Positions 1 to 6,022 of a stretch of DNA of 7,785 nt are shown here, piece after piece. The stretch's first letter is position 1, and the number at the start of each line of letters is the position of its first letter. A program made the position numbers and the translations under genes. Source of the DNA: Paracoccus sp. (in: a-proteobacteria) (lineage in GTDB: Bacteria > Pseudomonadota > Alphaproteobacteria > Rhodobacterales > Rhodobacteraceae); the NCBI GenBank assembly GCA_018056045.1, contig JAGPGI010000110.1, positions 1-7,785 on the forward strand, written 5' to 3'. The notes below the pieces were generated by a model. That model was not told the DNA's origin and made no database searches. It saw only the letters and a program-made list of their open reading frames with translations.

Positions 1-22
1 GGGCGCCTGAACCGAGGCGCCC
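1..22. repeat. GC-rich inverted repeat (hairpin) at left edge
   Basis: GGGCGCCT (1-8) and AGGCGCCC (15-22) are perfect reverse complements around the six-base loop GAACCG. The stem could extend past the window edge. No T tract follows on the plus strand; on the minus strand the following bases lie outside the window. It could be a terminator for transcription coming from either side, including lysR read-through, but this cannot be decided here. Confidence 0.5.
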
Positions 23-234
23 GCCACCGGCAACGACCGGCAGGCTTTTGTTCAGGGCGCAGCAGATAGCCGTCGATCAGGTAGCTTGCGCGAGGCGTCC
101 TGGACGCATCAGCGTCGGCGGGACTGAATTTCCGAGCTGTCCGAGCGCTAGCGTGAACGCGCGATTCGAACACGTCGGATGAAGGGTCCGGGCCGAGGGC
201 GAGGCTGAGCCGGCCCTGACAGGTCCGCCGCCCG
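23..234. other. Non-coding stretch downstream of the LysR gene; no gene recognised
   Basis: I see no supported gene. One plus-strand frame is open from the edge to a TGA at 180-182, and one minus-strand frame is open from the lysR end to the edge. Both lack a good start with a ribosome site. Both also use codons uncommon in the neighbouring genes (AGG, ATA, GTA and GGA on the plus strand; AGG and many T-ending codons on the minus strand), and neither translation resembles a family I know. GGGCCG (190-195) and CGGCCC (211-216) can pair just beyond the lysR stop, but no T tract follows, so an intrinsic terminator is not clear. CGCTAGCG (146-153) is a short palindrome of no evident meaning. Confidence 0.5.
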
Positions 235-1119
235 CTAGCCGTCGGCGAGGCCATAGATGCCGCTGGTCTCGACCAGCAGGCGATGAAACTCCGAGATCAG
301 CAGCGCCCTTGGCGCATTCCGGCGCTCGACCAGACCGATCTGCCGAAACATCTGCGGATTGCCGAATGGCGCGCAGACAAGCGCCGCCGCGGCATCGTCG
401 ATGGCGACCTGCGGCACGATCGAGACCCCCAGACCATTCGCCACGCAGGCGGTAATGGCGGCGACGGTGTCGATCTCGGCGATCTCGTTCAGCGGCAGGT
501 TCATCCGCGCCAGCTCGAGGTCGATCATATGCGCCAGCGGCACGTTCGAGCGAAAGCGGATGAAGGGGTGGCGGGTCAGCAGTTCTTTGGCCGGCAACGG
601 CTGCGTGCCGGGCGGCGCGATGACCGAAAGCGGCTCGCGCAGGAAGGGCCGCCAGCGCAGCGCCGGGGGGAAATTCCCCTGTTCGGCGATCATGGCGGCG
701 TCGATCCGACCGGCAAGGACATCCTGCAGCAGCGTCTCTGACAGGGCGACGCGCAGCCTGATGCGCAGGTCCGGGTGGATCGCGGTCATCCGCACCATCG
801 CCCGCGGCAAAAGCGACAGCGCGCTGGTGCGCACCGATCCCAGCGACAGTTGCCCGATCAGCCTGCGCCCCGAGATCGCGTCGATGGCATTCTCGGCGGT
901 GCGGACCAGCTCCTGCGCGGCCTCGACCATCTGCTGACCGGCGGCGGTCAGACGCGGCGGGCGCGAACTGCGGTCGAAAAGCGCCGCGCCGACCTCTTGC
1001 TCAAGCGCCTGAATCTGCTGGCTGACGGCGGAAACCGTCAGATGCACGGTCCGGGCGGCGCCTGAAAAGCTGCCGGTTTCCACCACTGCCAGCAAGGTCT
1101 TGAGTTGGCGCGTGTCCAT
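235..1119 (-). CDS. LysR-family transcriptional regulator
   Basis: A 294-residue cytoplasmic regulator of normal family length. The N-terminus is a typical LysR winged helix-turn-helix: MDTRQLKTLLAVVETGSFSG, then AARTVHLTVSAVSQQIQALE (helix-turn-helix about residues 18-37), then LEQEVGAALFDR and the RLTAAGQ turn. A linker helix (about 60-88) leads to a periplasmic-binding-protein-like effector domain (about 90-290), which includes VANGLGVSIVPQ at 226-237. I chose the ATG at 1117-1119 because MDTRQL is where the family normally begins. An in-frame ATG at 1192-1194 would add 25 residues read from the AT-rich control region. No strong Shine-Dalgarno precedes the chosen start. The gene is divergent from the dehydrogenase operon, the usual arrangement for a LysR protein controlling its neighbour, so it probably activates that operon in response to a carboxylate. 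The effector is unknown. Confidence 0.93.
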   Translation of the reverse strand: MDTRQLKTLLAVVETGSFSGAARTVHLTVSAVSQQIQALEQEVGAALFDRSSRPPRLTAAGQQMVEAAQELVRTAENAIDAISGRRLIGQLSLGSVRTSALSLLPRAMVRMTAIHPDLRIRLRVALSETLLQDVLAGRIDAAMIAEQGNFPPALRWRPFLREPLSVIAPPGTQPLPAKELLTRHPFIRFRSNVPLAHMIDLELARMNLPLNEIAEIDTVAAITACVANGLGVSIVPQVAIDDAAAALVCAPFGNPQMFRQIGLVERRNAPRALLISEFHRLLVETSGIYGLADG

Positions 1120-1221
1120 TGTTTCAGTAATTCTTAAGAAATATTCCAATATTACGCGCTTTGTTTTAGAAACTCTACTGTTATCTATCTTCATATCGAT
1201 GTTGCCCCAGCGCGTCGATCG
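1120..1221. promoter_or_regulatory. Divergent control region with operator-like palindromes
   Basis: This strip is conspicuously AT-rich between GC-rich genes and must hold both divergent promoters. TTCTTAAGAA (1131-1140) is a perfect 10-bp palindrome, extendable to 16 bp with one mismatched pair (1128-1143). Next to it, AATATT is repeated at 1140-1145 and 1148-1153 around CC, making a near-perfect 14-bp inverted repeat. TAGA-N3-TCTA lies at 1167-1177. Such dyads are the usual form of LysR-type sites (loose T-N11-A). TTGTTT (1161-1166) could be a -35 for the rightward operon, with a poor -10 near 1184-1190. TAATAT, read on the minus strand at 1154-1149, could be a lysR -10. Promoter assignments are tentative; the palindromes are directly visible. 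Confidence 0.55.
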
Positions 1222-1227
1222 AGGAGG
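1222..1227 (+). promoter_or_regulatory. Strong ribosome binding site of the dehydrogenase gene
   Basis: AGGAGG sits five bases before the ATG at 1233, which fixes that start. Confidence 0.85.
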
Positions 1228-1232
1228 AAAAC

Positions 1233-2228
1233 ATGTCGGACAAAGTATTGGTGACCGGCCCGAGCCTAGCTCCGGCTGCGGTGAAACTGCTTGAGGCTGC
1301 CGGCCTCGAGCCGGTCTATGTGCCGGCCTATGCCCAGGGCGAGGGGCTGATCGAGGCGGTCAGGGCCGCCCGTCCCGTCGCCATCCTGTCGCGCATGGGC
1401 CGGATCGACGCGGCGGTCTTTGAGGCGGCGCCGGACCTGCGGGTGATCTCCAAGCATGGGGTCGGGGTCGACAACATCAACATTGATCTGGCCAGCGCCC
1501 ATGGCGTGCCGGTTCTGGTCGCCACCGGCGCCAATGCGGTGTCGGTCGCCGAACATGCGATGGCGCTGCTGTTCGCCGTCGCGAAGAAAATCGTCCCGCT
1601 GGATAGCGGCCTGCGCGCGGGCCGCTGGGAAAAACCCGGCTTCAAGGGCCGCGAGCTTGCCGGCTCGCGCATCGGGCTGGTCGCCTTTGGCAGCATCGCG
1701 CGCCAGATGGCCGTCTATGCCAAGGCCTTCGGGATGGAGGTCGTCGCCTTCGATCCCTTCTGCCCGGACGAGGTTTTCGCCAGCACCGGCGTCACCCGCG
1801 CCCAGTCGCTGGACGAGCTGATCTCGGGTTGCGACATCATCAGCCTGCATTCGCCGCTGACCGATGAGACCCGCAACATGATCAATGCCGAGCGTCTGGC
1901 CCGGATGCGGCCGGATGCGATCTTGATCAATACCGGCCGCGGCGGCCTGATCGACGAGGAGGCCCTTGCCGCCGCCCTGCGCGAGGGCCGCATTACCGGC
2001 GCGGGGCTGGACACATTCGCGCAGGAACCCCCCGCCGCCGACCACCCCTTCTGGTCCGAGCCGCGTCTGGTGATGACCCCCCATATCGGCGGCGTCACCA
2101 CGGCCGCGAACGAGCGGGTCGGGGTCGATGCCGCGCAGGGCATCATCGACGTGCTGGCCGGCCGTCCGGTTCCGCCGGCGCGGATCGTGAACCATGCGGC
2201 GCTTTCAGCGGCTCACGTCAAAGCGTGA
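1233..2228 (+). CDS. NAD-dependent D-2-hydroxyacid dehydrogenase (phosphoglycerate dehydrogenase-like)
   Basis: A 331-residue soluble enzyme of the D-isomer-specific 2-hydroxyacid dehydrogenase family, interconverting a 2-hydroxyacid and a 2-oxoacid. The substrate domain is residues 1-99 plus the C-terminal part, with KHGVGVDNIN at 74-83. The Rossmann domain is about 100-290. The family triad is present: Arg236 in INTGRGGLID, Glu265 in AQEPP, His284 in MTPHIGG. Asp174, after the second Rossmann strand (VVAFDP), suggests NAD rather than NADP. The nucleotide loop reads A151-F-G153-S-I-A156, so two of the three GxGxxG glycines are alanine. There is no C-terminal ACT domain, so it is not a full-length SerA-type serine biosynthesis enzyme. 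It is the first gene of the operon, 25 nt before the aldolase-like gene, which points to carboxylate breakdown. The exact substrate is unknown. Confidence 0.92.
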   Translation: MSDKVLVTGPSLAPAAVKLLEAAGLEPVYVPAYAQGEGLIEAVRAARPVAILSRMGRIDAAVFEAAPDLRVISKHGVGVDNINIDLASAHGVPVLVATGANAVSVAEHAMALLFAVAKKIVPLDSGLRAGRWEKPGFKGRELAGSRIGLVAFGSIARQMAVYAKAFGMEVVAFDPFCPDEVFASTGVTRAQSLDELISGCDIISLHSPLTDETRNMINAERLARMRPDAILINTGRGGLIDEEALAAALREGRITGAGLDTFAQEPPAADHPFWSEPRLVMTPHIGGVTTAANERVGVDAAQGIIDVLAGRPVPPARIVNHAALSAAHVKA

Positions 2229-2241
2229 GCCGGAACATCAT

Positions 2242-2250
2242 GAGGAGAGG
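2242..2250 (+). promoter_or_regulatory. Ribosome binding site deciding the RraA-like start
   Basis: GAGGAGAGG lies just before the ATG at 2254. It favours this start over an in-frame ATG at 2194, which would lie inside the dehydrogenase gene. Confidence 0.85.
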
Positions 2251-2253
2251 TTA

Positions 2254-2937
2254 ATGACCACGGGATTTCGTATCCTGCGCCGCGAGCGCAGTGTTTCCGC
2301 CGAGCTGGCTCAGCGCTTCGCGGCCTTGCCGGTCGCCAATGTCAGCGACAGTATGGGGCGCATGACGGCCGCGGGGCCGCGCCTGACGAAAATGCATCGC
2401 GACGGCGTGCTGGCCGGACCCGCACTGACCGTGAAGGCGCGACCGGGCGACAATCTGATGCTGCACAAGGCCATCGACATGGCAGGCCCCGGCGACGTGA
2501 TCGTGGTCGATGCCGGCGGCGATCTCACCAACGCCCTCATGGGCGAGATGATGCTGGCCTATGCGATCAAGCGCGGAGTTGCCGGCTTTGTGCTGAACGG
2601 GGCGCTGCGCGATGTCGATGCCTTCGTGGCGACGAACCTGCCGACCTATGCGGCGGGCGTCACCCATCGCGGCCCCTACAAGGACGGTCCGGGCGAAATC
2701 AACGTGCCGATCGCGATCGACGGCATGGTGATCGCGCCGGGCGACCTGATCCTTGGCGACAGCGACGGTGTTCTGGCGGTGCCCTATGACGAGGCCGAGG
2801 CCATCTATCTTCGCGCCACAGCCAAGCTCGAGGCCGAAACCAAGCAGATGTCCGCGATTGCGGCCGGCACCAATGACCGGTCCTGGGTTGACGCGACGCT
2901 CAGGAAACTGGGTTGCGCCTTGCCCGAAGACGCCTGA
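2254..2937 (+). CDS. RraA-family aldolase/decarboxylase (HMG/CHA aldolase-like)
   Basis: A 227-residue protein of the RraA/MenG-like family, which includes metal-dependent 4-hydroxy-4-methyl-2-oxoglutarate / 4-carboxy-4-hydroxy-2-oxoadipate aldolases that release pyruvate and often decarboxylate oxaloacetate. Family marks run in order: VANVSDSMGR (27-36), GPALTVKARPGDN (55-67), GDVIVVDAGGD (80-90), MGEMM (96-100), GFVLNGALRD (111-120), and GPGEINVPIAIDGMVIAPGD (145-164) followed by LILGDSDGV. Glu98 is exactly 20 residues before Arg119-Asp120, matching the acidic-X20-Arg-Asp active-site arrangement of the pyruvate aldolases, though I recall Asp as the usual first residue. The C-terminal helix resembles that of the catabolic members. 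Older annotations of this family as demethylmenaquinone methyltransferase or as RNase E inhibitor are unlikely to apply, given the catabolic operon. The reaction in this cell is inferred. Confidence 0.88.
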   Translation: MTTGFRILRRERSVSAELAQRFAALPVANVSDSMGRMTAAGPRLTKMHRDGVLAGPALTVKARPGDNLMLHKAIDMAGPGDVIVVDAGGDLTNALMGEMMLAYAIKRGVAGFVLNGALRDVDAFVATNLPTYAAGVTHRGPYKDGPGEINVPIAIDGMVIAPGDLILGDSDGVLAVPYDEAEAIYLRATAKLEAETKQMSAIAAGTNDRSWVDATLRKLGCALPEDA

Positions 2938-2957
2938 TCCGCACAGCAAACCATCTC

Positions 2958-2967
2958 GGGAGGAGAG
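2958..2967 (+). promoter_or_regulatory. Ribosome binding site deciding the receptor start
   Basis: GGGAGGAGAG precedes the ATG at 2972, directly before a good signal peptide. This rules out the longer in-frame reading that begins inside the RraA-like gene. Confidence 0.85.
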
Positions 2968-2971
2968 AACC

Positions 2972-3928
2972 ATGACCATCACCAGAACTGCAACAATTGC
3001 CGCGATCCTGACCGCCGCCAGCGCCGGCGCCGCGCTGGCCGACTGGCCCACCGACCGCCCGATCGAGATGATCGTGGCCTTTGCCCCCGGCGGCGGCACC
3101 GACATCATGCTGCGCACCATGGCGCCGTTTCTGGAAGCCGAGCTGGAGACGCAGTTTCCGGTGCTGAACCGTCCCGGCGCCTCGGGCGAGATCGCCTATA
3201 CGGCGCTGTCGCAGGCGCGGCCCGACGGCTACACGGTGTCGTCGTTGAACACGCCCGGCTTCCTGACCATGCAGATCGAGCGCAAGCTGCGCTTTGACCC
3301 GGCCAGCATCTGCCCGATCGCCCGCATCGTCGAGGATCCCGGCACCTTCATCGTGCAGACCGGCGCCGAGTTCCAGTCGCTGGCCGATCTGGTCACCTAT
3401 GCCAAGGCAAATCCGGGCGCGGTGTCGGTCGGCACCACCGGCATGGGCACGGACGAGCATCTGGCGATGCTGCAGCTTGAACAGGCCGCGGGGATCGACC
3501 TGACCGCCGTGCCCTTCGGCGGCGCCAATGAGGCCAAGACCGCGCTGCTGGGCGGGCATGTCACCATGATCGGCCTGAATGTCGGCGAATATTCGACCAG
3601 CGATCACAGCGCGTTCCGCGCCCTCGCCCAGTTCTCCGACCAGCGTTCGGTGCTGGCCCCCGATCTGCCGACCGCGCAGGAACAGGGCTTCGAGGTGCTG
3701 ATGTCCTCGGAGCGCGGCCTTGCCGCCCGCTGCGACACCCCCGCCGATATCCGCGAGAAGCTGGCGGCGGCGGTGGACAGCGCGCTGGCCAATCCCGAGT
3801 TTCAGGAGAAAGCCAAGCAGCAGGCGCTGCCGCTGGCCTATCGTTCGGGCGTGGAATGGCAGGCCGACATGCCCAAGCGGCTGGCGCGCTATACCGAGAT
3901 CTTCAAGCTGATCGAGGGCGGCCAGTGA
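2972..3928 (+). CDS. tctC: Tripartite tricarboxylate transporter periplasmic receptor (Bug/TctC family)
   Basis: A 318-residue precursor of normal Bug-family length. Residues 1-23 form a Sec signal peptide (Thr/Arg start, Ala-rich core, ALA before Asp24), so the mature protein is periplasmic. Family marks follow: WPTDRPIEMIVAFAPGGGTD (25-44, including the ligand-binding loop), LNRPGASG (65-72), ARPDGYTV (82-89), VGTTGMGTDEHL (153-164), VPFGGANEAKTALLGGHV (180-197) and the Pro-Asp-Leu-Pro-Thr turn at 230-234. It binds a carboxylate and passes it to the TctAB membrane complex encoded next. The usual Ala-Pro-x-Gly-Thr-Pro segment reads ARCDTP here (252-257), and Cys254 with Cys114 are the only cysteines in the mature protein. 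The symbol is by family only; Bug receptors bind many different carboxylates and the ligand here is unknown. Confidence 0.94.
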   Translation: MTITRTATIAAILTAASAGAALADWPTDRPIEMIVAFAPGGGTDIMLRTMAPFLEAELETQFPVLNRPGASGEIAYTALSQARPDGYTVSSLNTPGFLTMQIERKLRFDPASICPIARIVEDPGTFIVQTGAEFQSLADLVTYAKANPGAVSVGTTGMGTDEHLAMLQLEQAAGIDLTAVPFGGANEAKTALLGGHVTMIGLNVGEYSTSDHSAFRALAQFSDQRSVLAPDLPTAQEQGFEVLMSSERGLAARCDTPADIREKLAAAVDSALANPEFQEKAKQQALPLAYRSGVEWQADMPKRLARYTEIFKLIEGGQ

Positions 3929-4389
3929 TGTCGGGCGAGACCGAGATGAAAAAAGGCAATGCGCCTGACCTGCTGACGGCGGGAATGTTCATCGGTCTTG
4001 GCGCGCTTGGGCTTTACCTGGCGCGCGGTCTCGAGGCCGGAACGCTGGCGCAGATGGGGCCGGGCTTTCTGCCCCGCGTCGTCTGCGTGCTGCTGATCCT
4101 TGTCGGGCTGGCCGTCGGCCTGCCCGCCATGCGCCGCCCCGCCGAGCCGATCGAGGCGATCCGCGCCCGGCCGCTGATCGTCATCACCCTGGCCATCGTC
4201 GGCTTTGCCTTTGCCGCGACCCATCTGGGCTTTGTTCTGGCGTCGCTGTGGCTGGTGATTGCCGGTGCGCTGGCCGATCCGGGGGGGAAATGGTCGCAGA
4301 CGCTGATGCTGGCCGCGGGGCTCACGCTGTTTGGAGCGTTGGTCTTTGTCTACGGGCTGGGCGTGCAGGTGCCGCTCTGGCCGGTCTGA
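3928..4389 (+). CDS. tctB: Tripartite tricarboxylate transporter small membrane subunit (TctB family)
   Basis: A 153-residue hydrophobic protein typical of TctB. The signature after the first membrane helix is present (GTLAQMGPGFLPR, 38-50). Membrane segments lie at about 15-32, 50-67, 82-115 (probably two closely spaced helices) and 124-145. TctB is the small subunit of the inner-membrane permease and works with TctA in Na+- or H+-coupled uptake of the ligand delivered by the receptor. The start codon shares one base with the receptor stop (TGATG at 3926-3930), which suggests coupled translation. A second in-frame ATG at 3946 would shorten the protein by six residues and cannot be excluded. 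TctB sequences are poorly conserved, but position between the receptor and TctA makes the call firm. The symbol is by family only. Confidence 0.9.
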   Translation: MSGETEMKKGNAPDLLTAGMFIGLGALGLYLARGLEAGTLAQMGPGFLPRVVCVLLILVGLAVGLPAMRRPAEPIEAIRARPLIVITLAIVGFAFAATHLGFVLASLWLVIAGALADPGGKWSQTLMLAAGLTLFGALVFVYGLGVQVPLWPV

Positions 4390-4404
4390 TATCCTTCATC
4401 GCCT

Positions 4405-4413
4405 GAGGAGGGG
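4405..4413 (+). promoter_or_regulatory. Ribosome binding site deciding the TctA start
   Basis: GAGGAGGGG ends four bases before the ATG at 4418 and favours it over an in-frame ATG at 4331 inside tctB. Confidence 0.85.
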
Positions 4414-4417
4414 TGAG

Positions 4418-5926
4418 ATGAACTTTATCGATCTATTGATGCTGGGCTTCAGCGAGGCGATCACGCCTGCGAACCTTGCCTTTTGCCTGCTTGGCGCGCT
4501 GCTTGGCACGCTGATCGGGGTTTTGCCGGGGATCGGACCGACCGCGACGATTGCGGTGCTGCTGCCCATCACGTTCTTTCTGCCGCCGCTGGCCGGCATC
4601 ATCATGCTGGCCGGCATCTATTACGGCGCACAATATGGCGGATCGACCACGGCCATTCTGGTGAACCTGCCGGGCGAGGCCTCGGCCGTCGTCACCACGC
4701 TTGATGGCTATCAGATGGCAAGGCAGGGGCGGGCGGGCGCGGCGCTTGCGGTTGCGGCGCTTGGCTCGTTCTTTGCCGGCACGGTCGCGACCTTCGCGAT
4801 TGCGGTCGCGGGTCCGATGCTTTCGGGCTTTGCGCTGTCATTCGGCCCGGCCGAATATGTCTCGCTGATGATCTTTGGCCTGCTGGCCGCCACCATCCTT
4901 GCCAGCGGCCCGGTGCTGAAAGCCATCGGGATGATCCTGATCGGCCTGTTGCTGGGCATGGTCGGCACCGATCAGGCGACCGGCGCCGAGCGGCTGACCT
5001 TTGGCGCGATCGAGCTGTTCGACGGCATCGACTTCATCGTCATCGCCATCGGCATCTTCGGCTTCGCCGAGATCATCACCAATCTTGAACGCAGCGGCTC
5101 CGAGGGCGTCAAGCTGGCGCCGCTGTCGCGGCTGTGGCCGACGCGCGCGGATTTCCGCGCCTCATGGGGGGCGGTGCTGCGCGGCACGGGTCTGGGCACG
5201 CTGCTGGGCCTGCTGCCGGGGGGTGGCGCGACGCTTGCTTCCTTCAGCGCCTATTCGCTTGAGAAAAAAGTGTCCAGGCACCCCGAGAAATTCGGCACCG
5301 GTGTCGTCGAGGGTGTCGCCGCCCCCGAGGCCGCCAACAATGCCGCCGCGCAATCCTCGTTCATCCCGCTGCTGACCCTGGGGATTCCCTCGAACAACAT
5401 GATGGCGATGATGCTCAGCGCCTTCATGATCCACGGCATCACGCCCGGCCCGACGGTGCTGACCACCCAGCCCGAGATCTTCTGGGGGCTGGTCGCCAGC
5501 ATGTGGATCGGCAACCTGCTTCTGGTGGTCATCAACCTGCCGATGATCGGGCTGTGGGTCAAGCTGCTGACGGTGCCCTACCGGCTGCTTTACCCGGCCA
5601 TCCTGCTGTTTTGCTGCATTGGCGTCTACAGCATGAACAACCGCATCTTCGACGTGGTTCTGGCGGCCGGCTTCGGTCTGGTGGGCTATGCCTTCCGCAA
5701 GGCCAAATGCGAGCCGGGTCCCTTGCTGCTGGGTTTCGTTCTGGGTCCGCTTCTGGAATCGAACCTGCGCCGGACGCTGCTGATCACGCAGGGCGATCCG
5801 AGCATCTTTGTCGAGCGTCCGATCAGTCTGGTGATGCTGCTCGCCACGGTGGTGCTTCTGGGGCTGATGATCCTGCCCTCGTTCCGCCGCACCCGCGAGG
5901 AAGCCTTTCAGGAAGAAGAGGCCTGA
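4418..5926 (+). CDS. tctA: Tripartite tricarboxylate transporter large membrane subunit (TctA family)
   Basis: A 502-residue polytopic inner-membrane protein of standard TctA length, with roughly ten to twelve hydrophobic segments. The two family signature loops are both present and resemble each other: GTLIGVLPGIGPTATIAVLL (30-49) and GTLLGLLPGGGATLASFSAY (260-279), reflecting the internal duplication of the family. Further marks are YYGAQYGGSTTAILVNLPGE (68-87), the TTLDGYQMARQGRAG loop (93-107) and GVAAPEAANNAAAQSSFIPL (299-318). TctA forms the main translocation path and is energised by an ion gradient, not ATP. The segment after GIP reads SNNMMAMM (325-332), where many TctA proteins I recall have GSATAA-like residues; this may mark a subfamily. 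It is the last gene of the operon, with 28 nt separating it from tctB. The symbol is by family only. Confidence 0.96.
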   Translation: MNFIDLLMLGFSEAITPANLAFCLLGALLGTLIGVLPGIGPTATIAVLLPITFFLPPLAGIIMLAGIYYGAQYGGSTTAILVNLPGEASAVVTTLDGYQMARQGRAGAALAVAALGSFFAGTVATFAIAVAGPMLSGFALSFGPAEYVSLMIFGLLAATILASGPVLKAIGMILIGLLLGMVGTDQATGAERLTFGAIELFDGIDFIVIAIGIFGFAEIITNLERSGSEGVKLAPLSRLWPTRADFRASWGAVLRGTGLGTLLGLLPGGGATLASFSAYSLEKKVSRHPEKFGTGVVEGVAAPEAANNAAAQSSFIPLLTLGIPSNNMMAMMLSAFMIHGITPGPTVLTTQPEIFWGLVASMWIGNLLLVVINLPMIGLWVKLLTVPYRLLYPAILLFCCIGVYSMNNRIFDVVLAAGFGLVGYAFRKAKCEPGPLLLGFVLGPLLESNLRRTLLITQGDPSIFVERPISLVMLLATVVLLGLMILPSFRRTREEAFQEEEA

Positions 5927-5965
5927 GCCACGCCGCCGGCCCAAGGGTCCGCTTGCCGTTTCAGG

Positions 5966-6002
5966 AAAAACCGCCCGCCAGCAGCGCCGACTGCTGGCGG
6001 GC
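5966..6002 (-). terminator. Rho-independent terminator of the decarboxylase gene
   Basis: A 12-bp perfect stem (5973-5984 with 5991-6002) closes a six-base loop. On the minus strand it is followed, after GG, by TTTTT (plus-strand AAAAA at 5966-5970), about 20 bases beyond the decarboxylase stop. On the plus strand the hairpin is followed only by CTTGGCTTTG, so it would be a weaker stop for the convergent tctA transcript, though it may work both ways. Confidence 0.82.
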
Positions 6003-6022
6003 CTTGGCTTTGCGCCGCACCG

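Noticed and set aside
140..178. tRNA-like T-loop (GTTCGAATC on the minus strand)
   Set aside because: The T-stem has an A-C mismatch at its outer pair, and no matching acceptor or anticodon arm could be folded around it.
667..679. Palindrome GGGGAAATTCCCC
   Set aside because: It lies within the conserved effector domain of the LysR gene and is explained by the codons there; there is no promoter context.
1266..2195. Long open frame antisense to the dehydrogenase gene
   Set aside because: It is a shadow of the GC-rich codon pattern on the other strand. The translation is rich in Gly, Asp, Arg and His without any recognisable motif, and the sense frame has clear catalytic residues.
2753..2971. 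N-terminal extension of the receptor into the RraA-like gene
   Set aside because: A strong Shine-Dalgarno and a proper signal peptide begin at 2972; the extension overlaps a conserved gene in another frame.
5162..5944. 260-codon open frame antisense to tctA
   Set aside because: Low-complexity Gln/Arg/His-rich translation typical of a frame shadow; the plus-strand TctA signatures cover the same bases.
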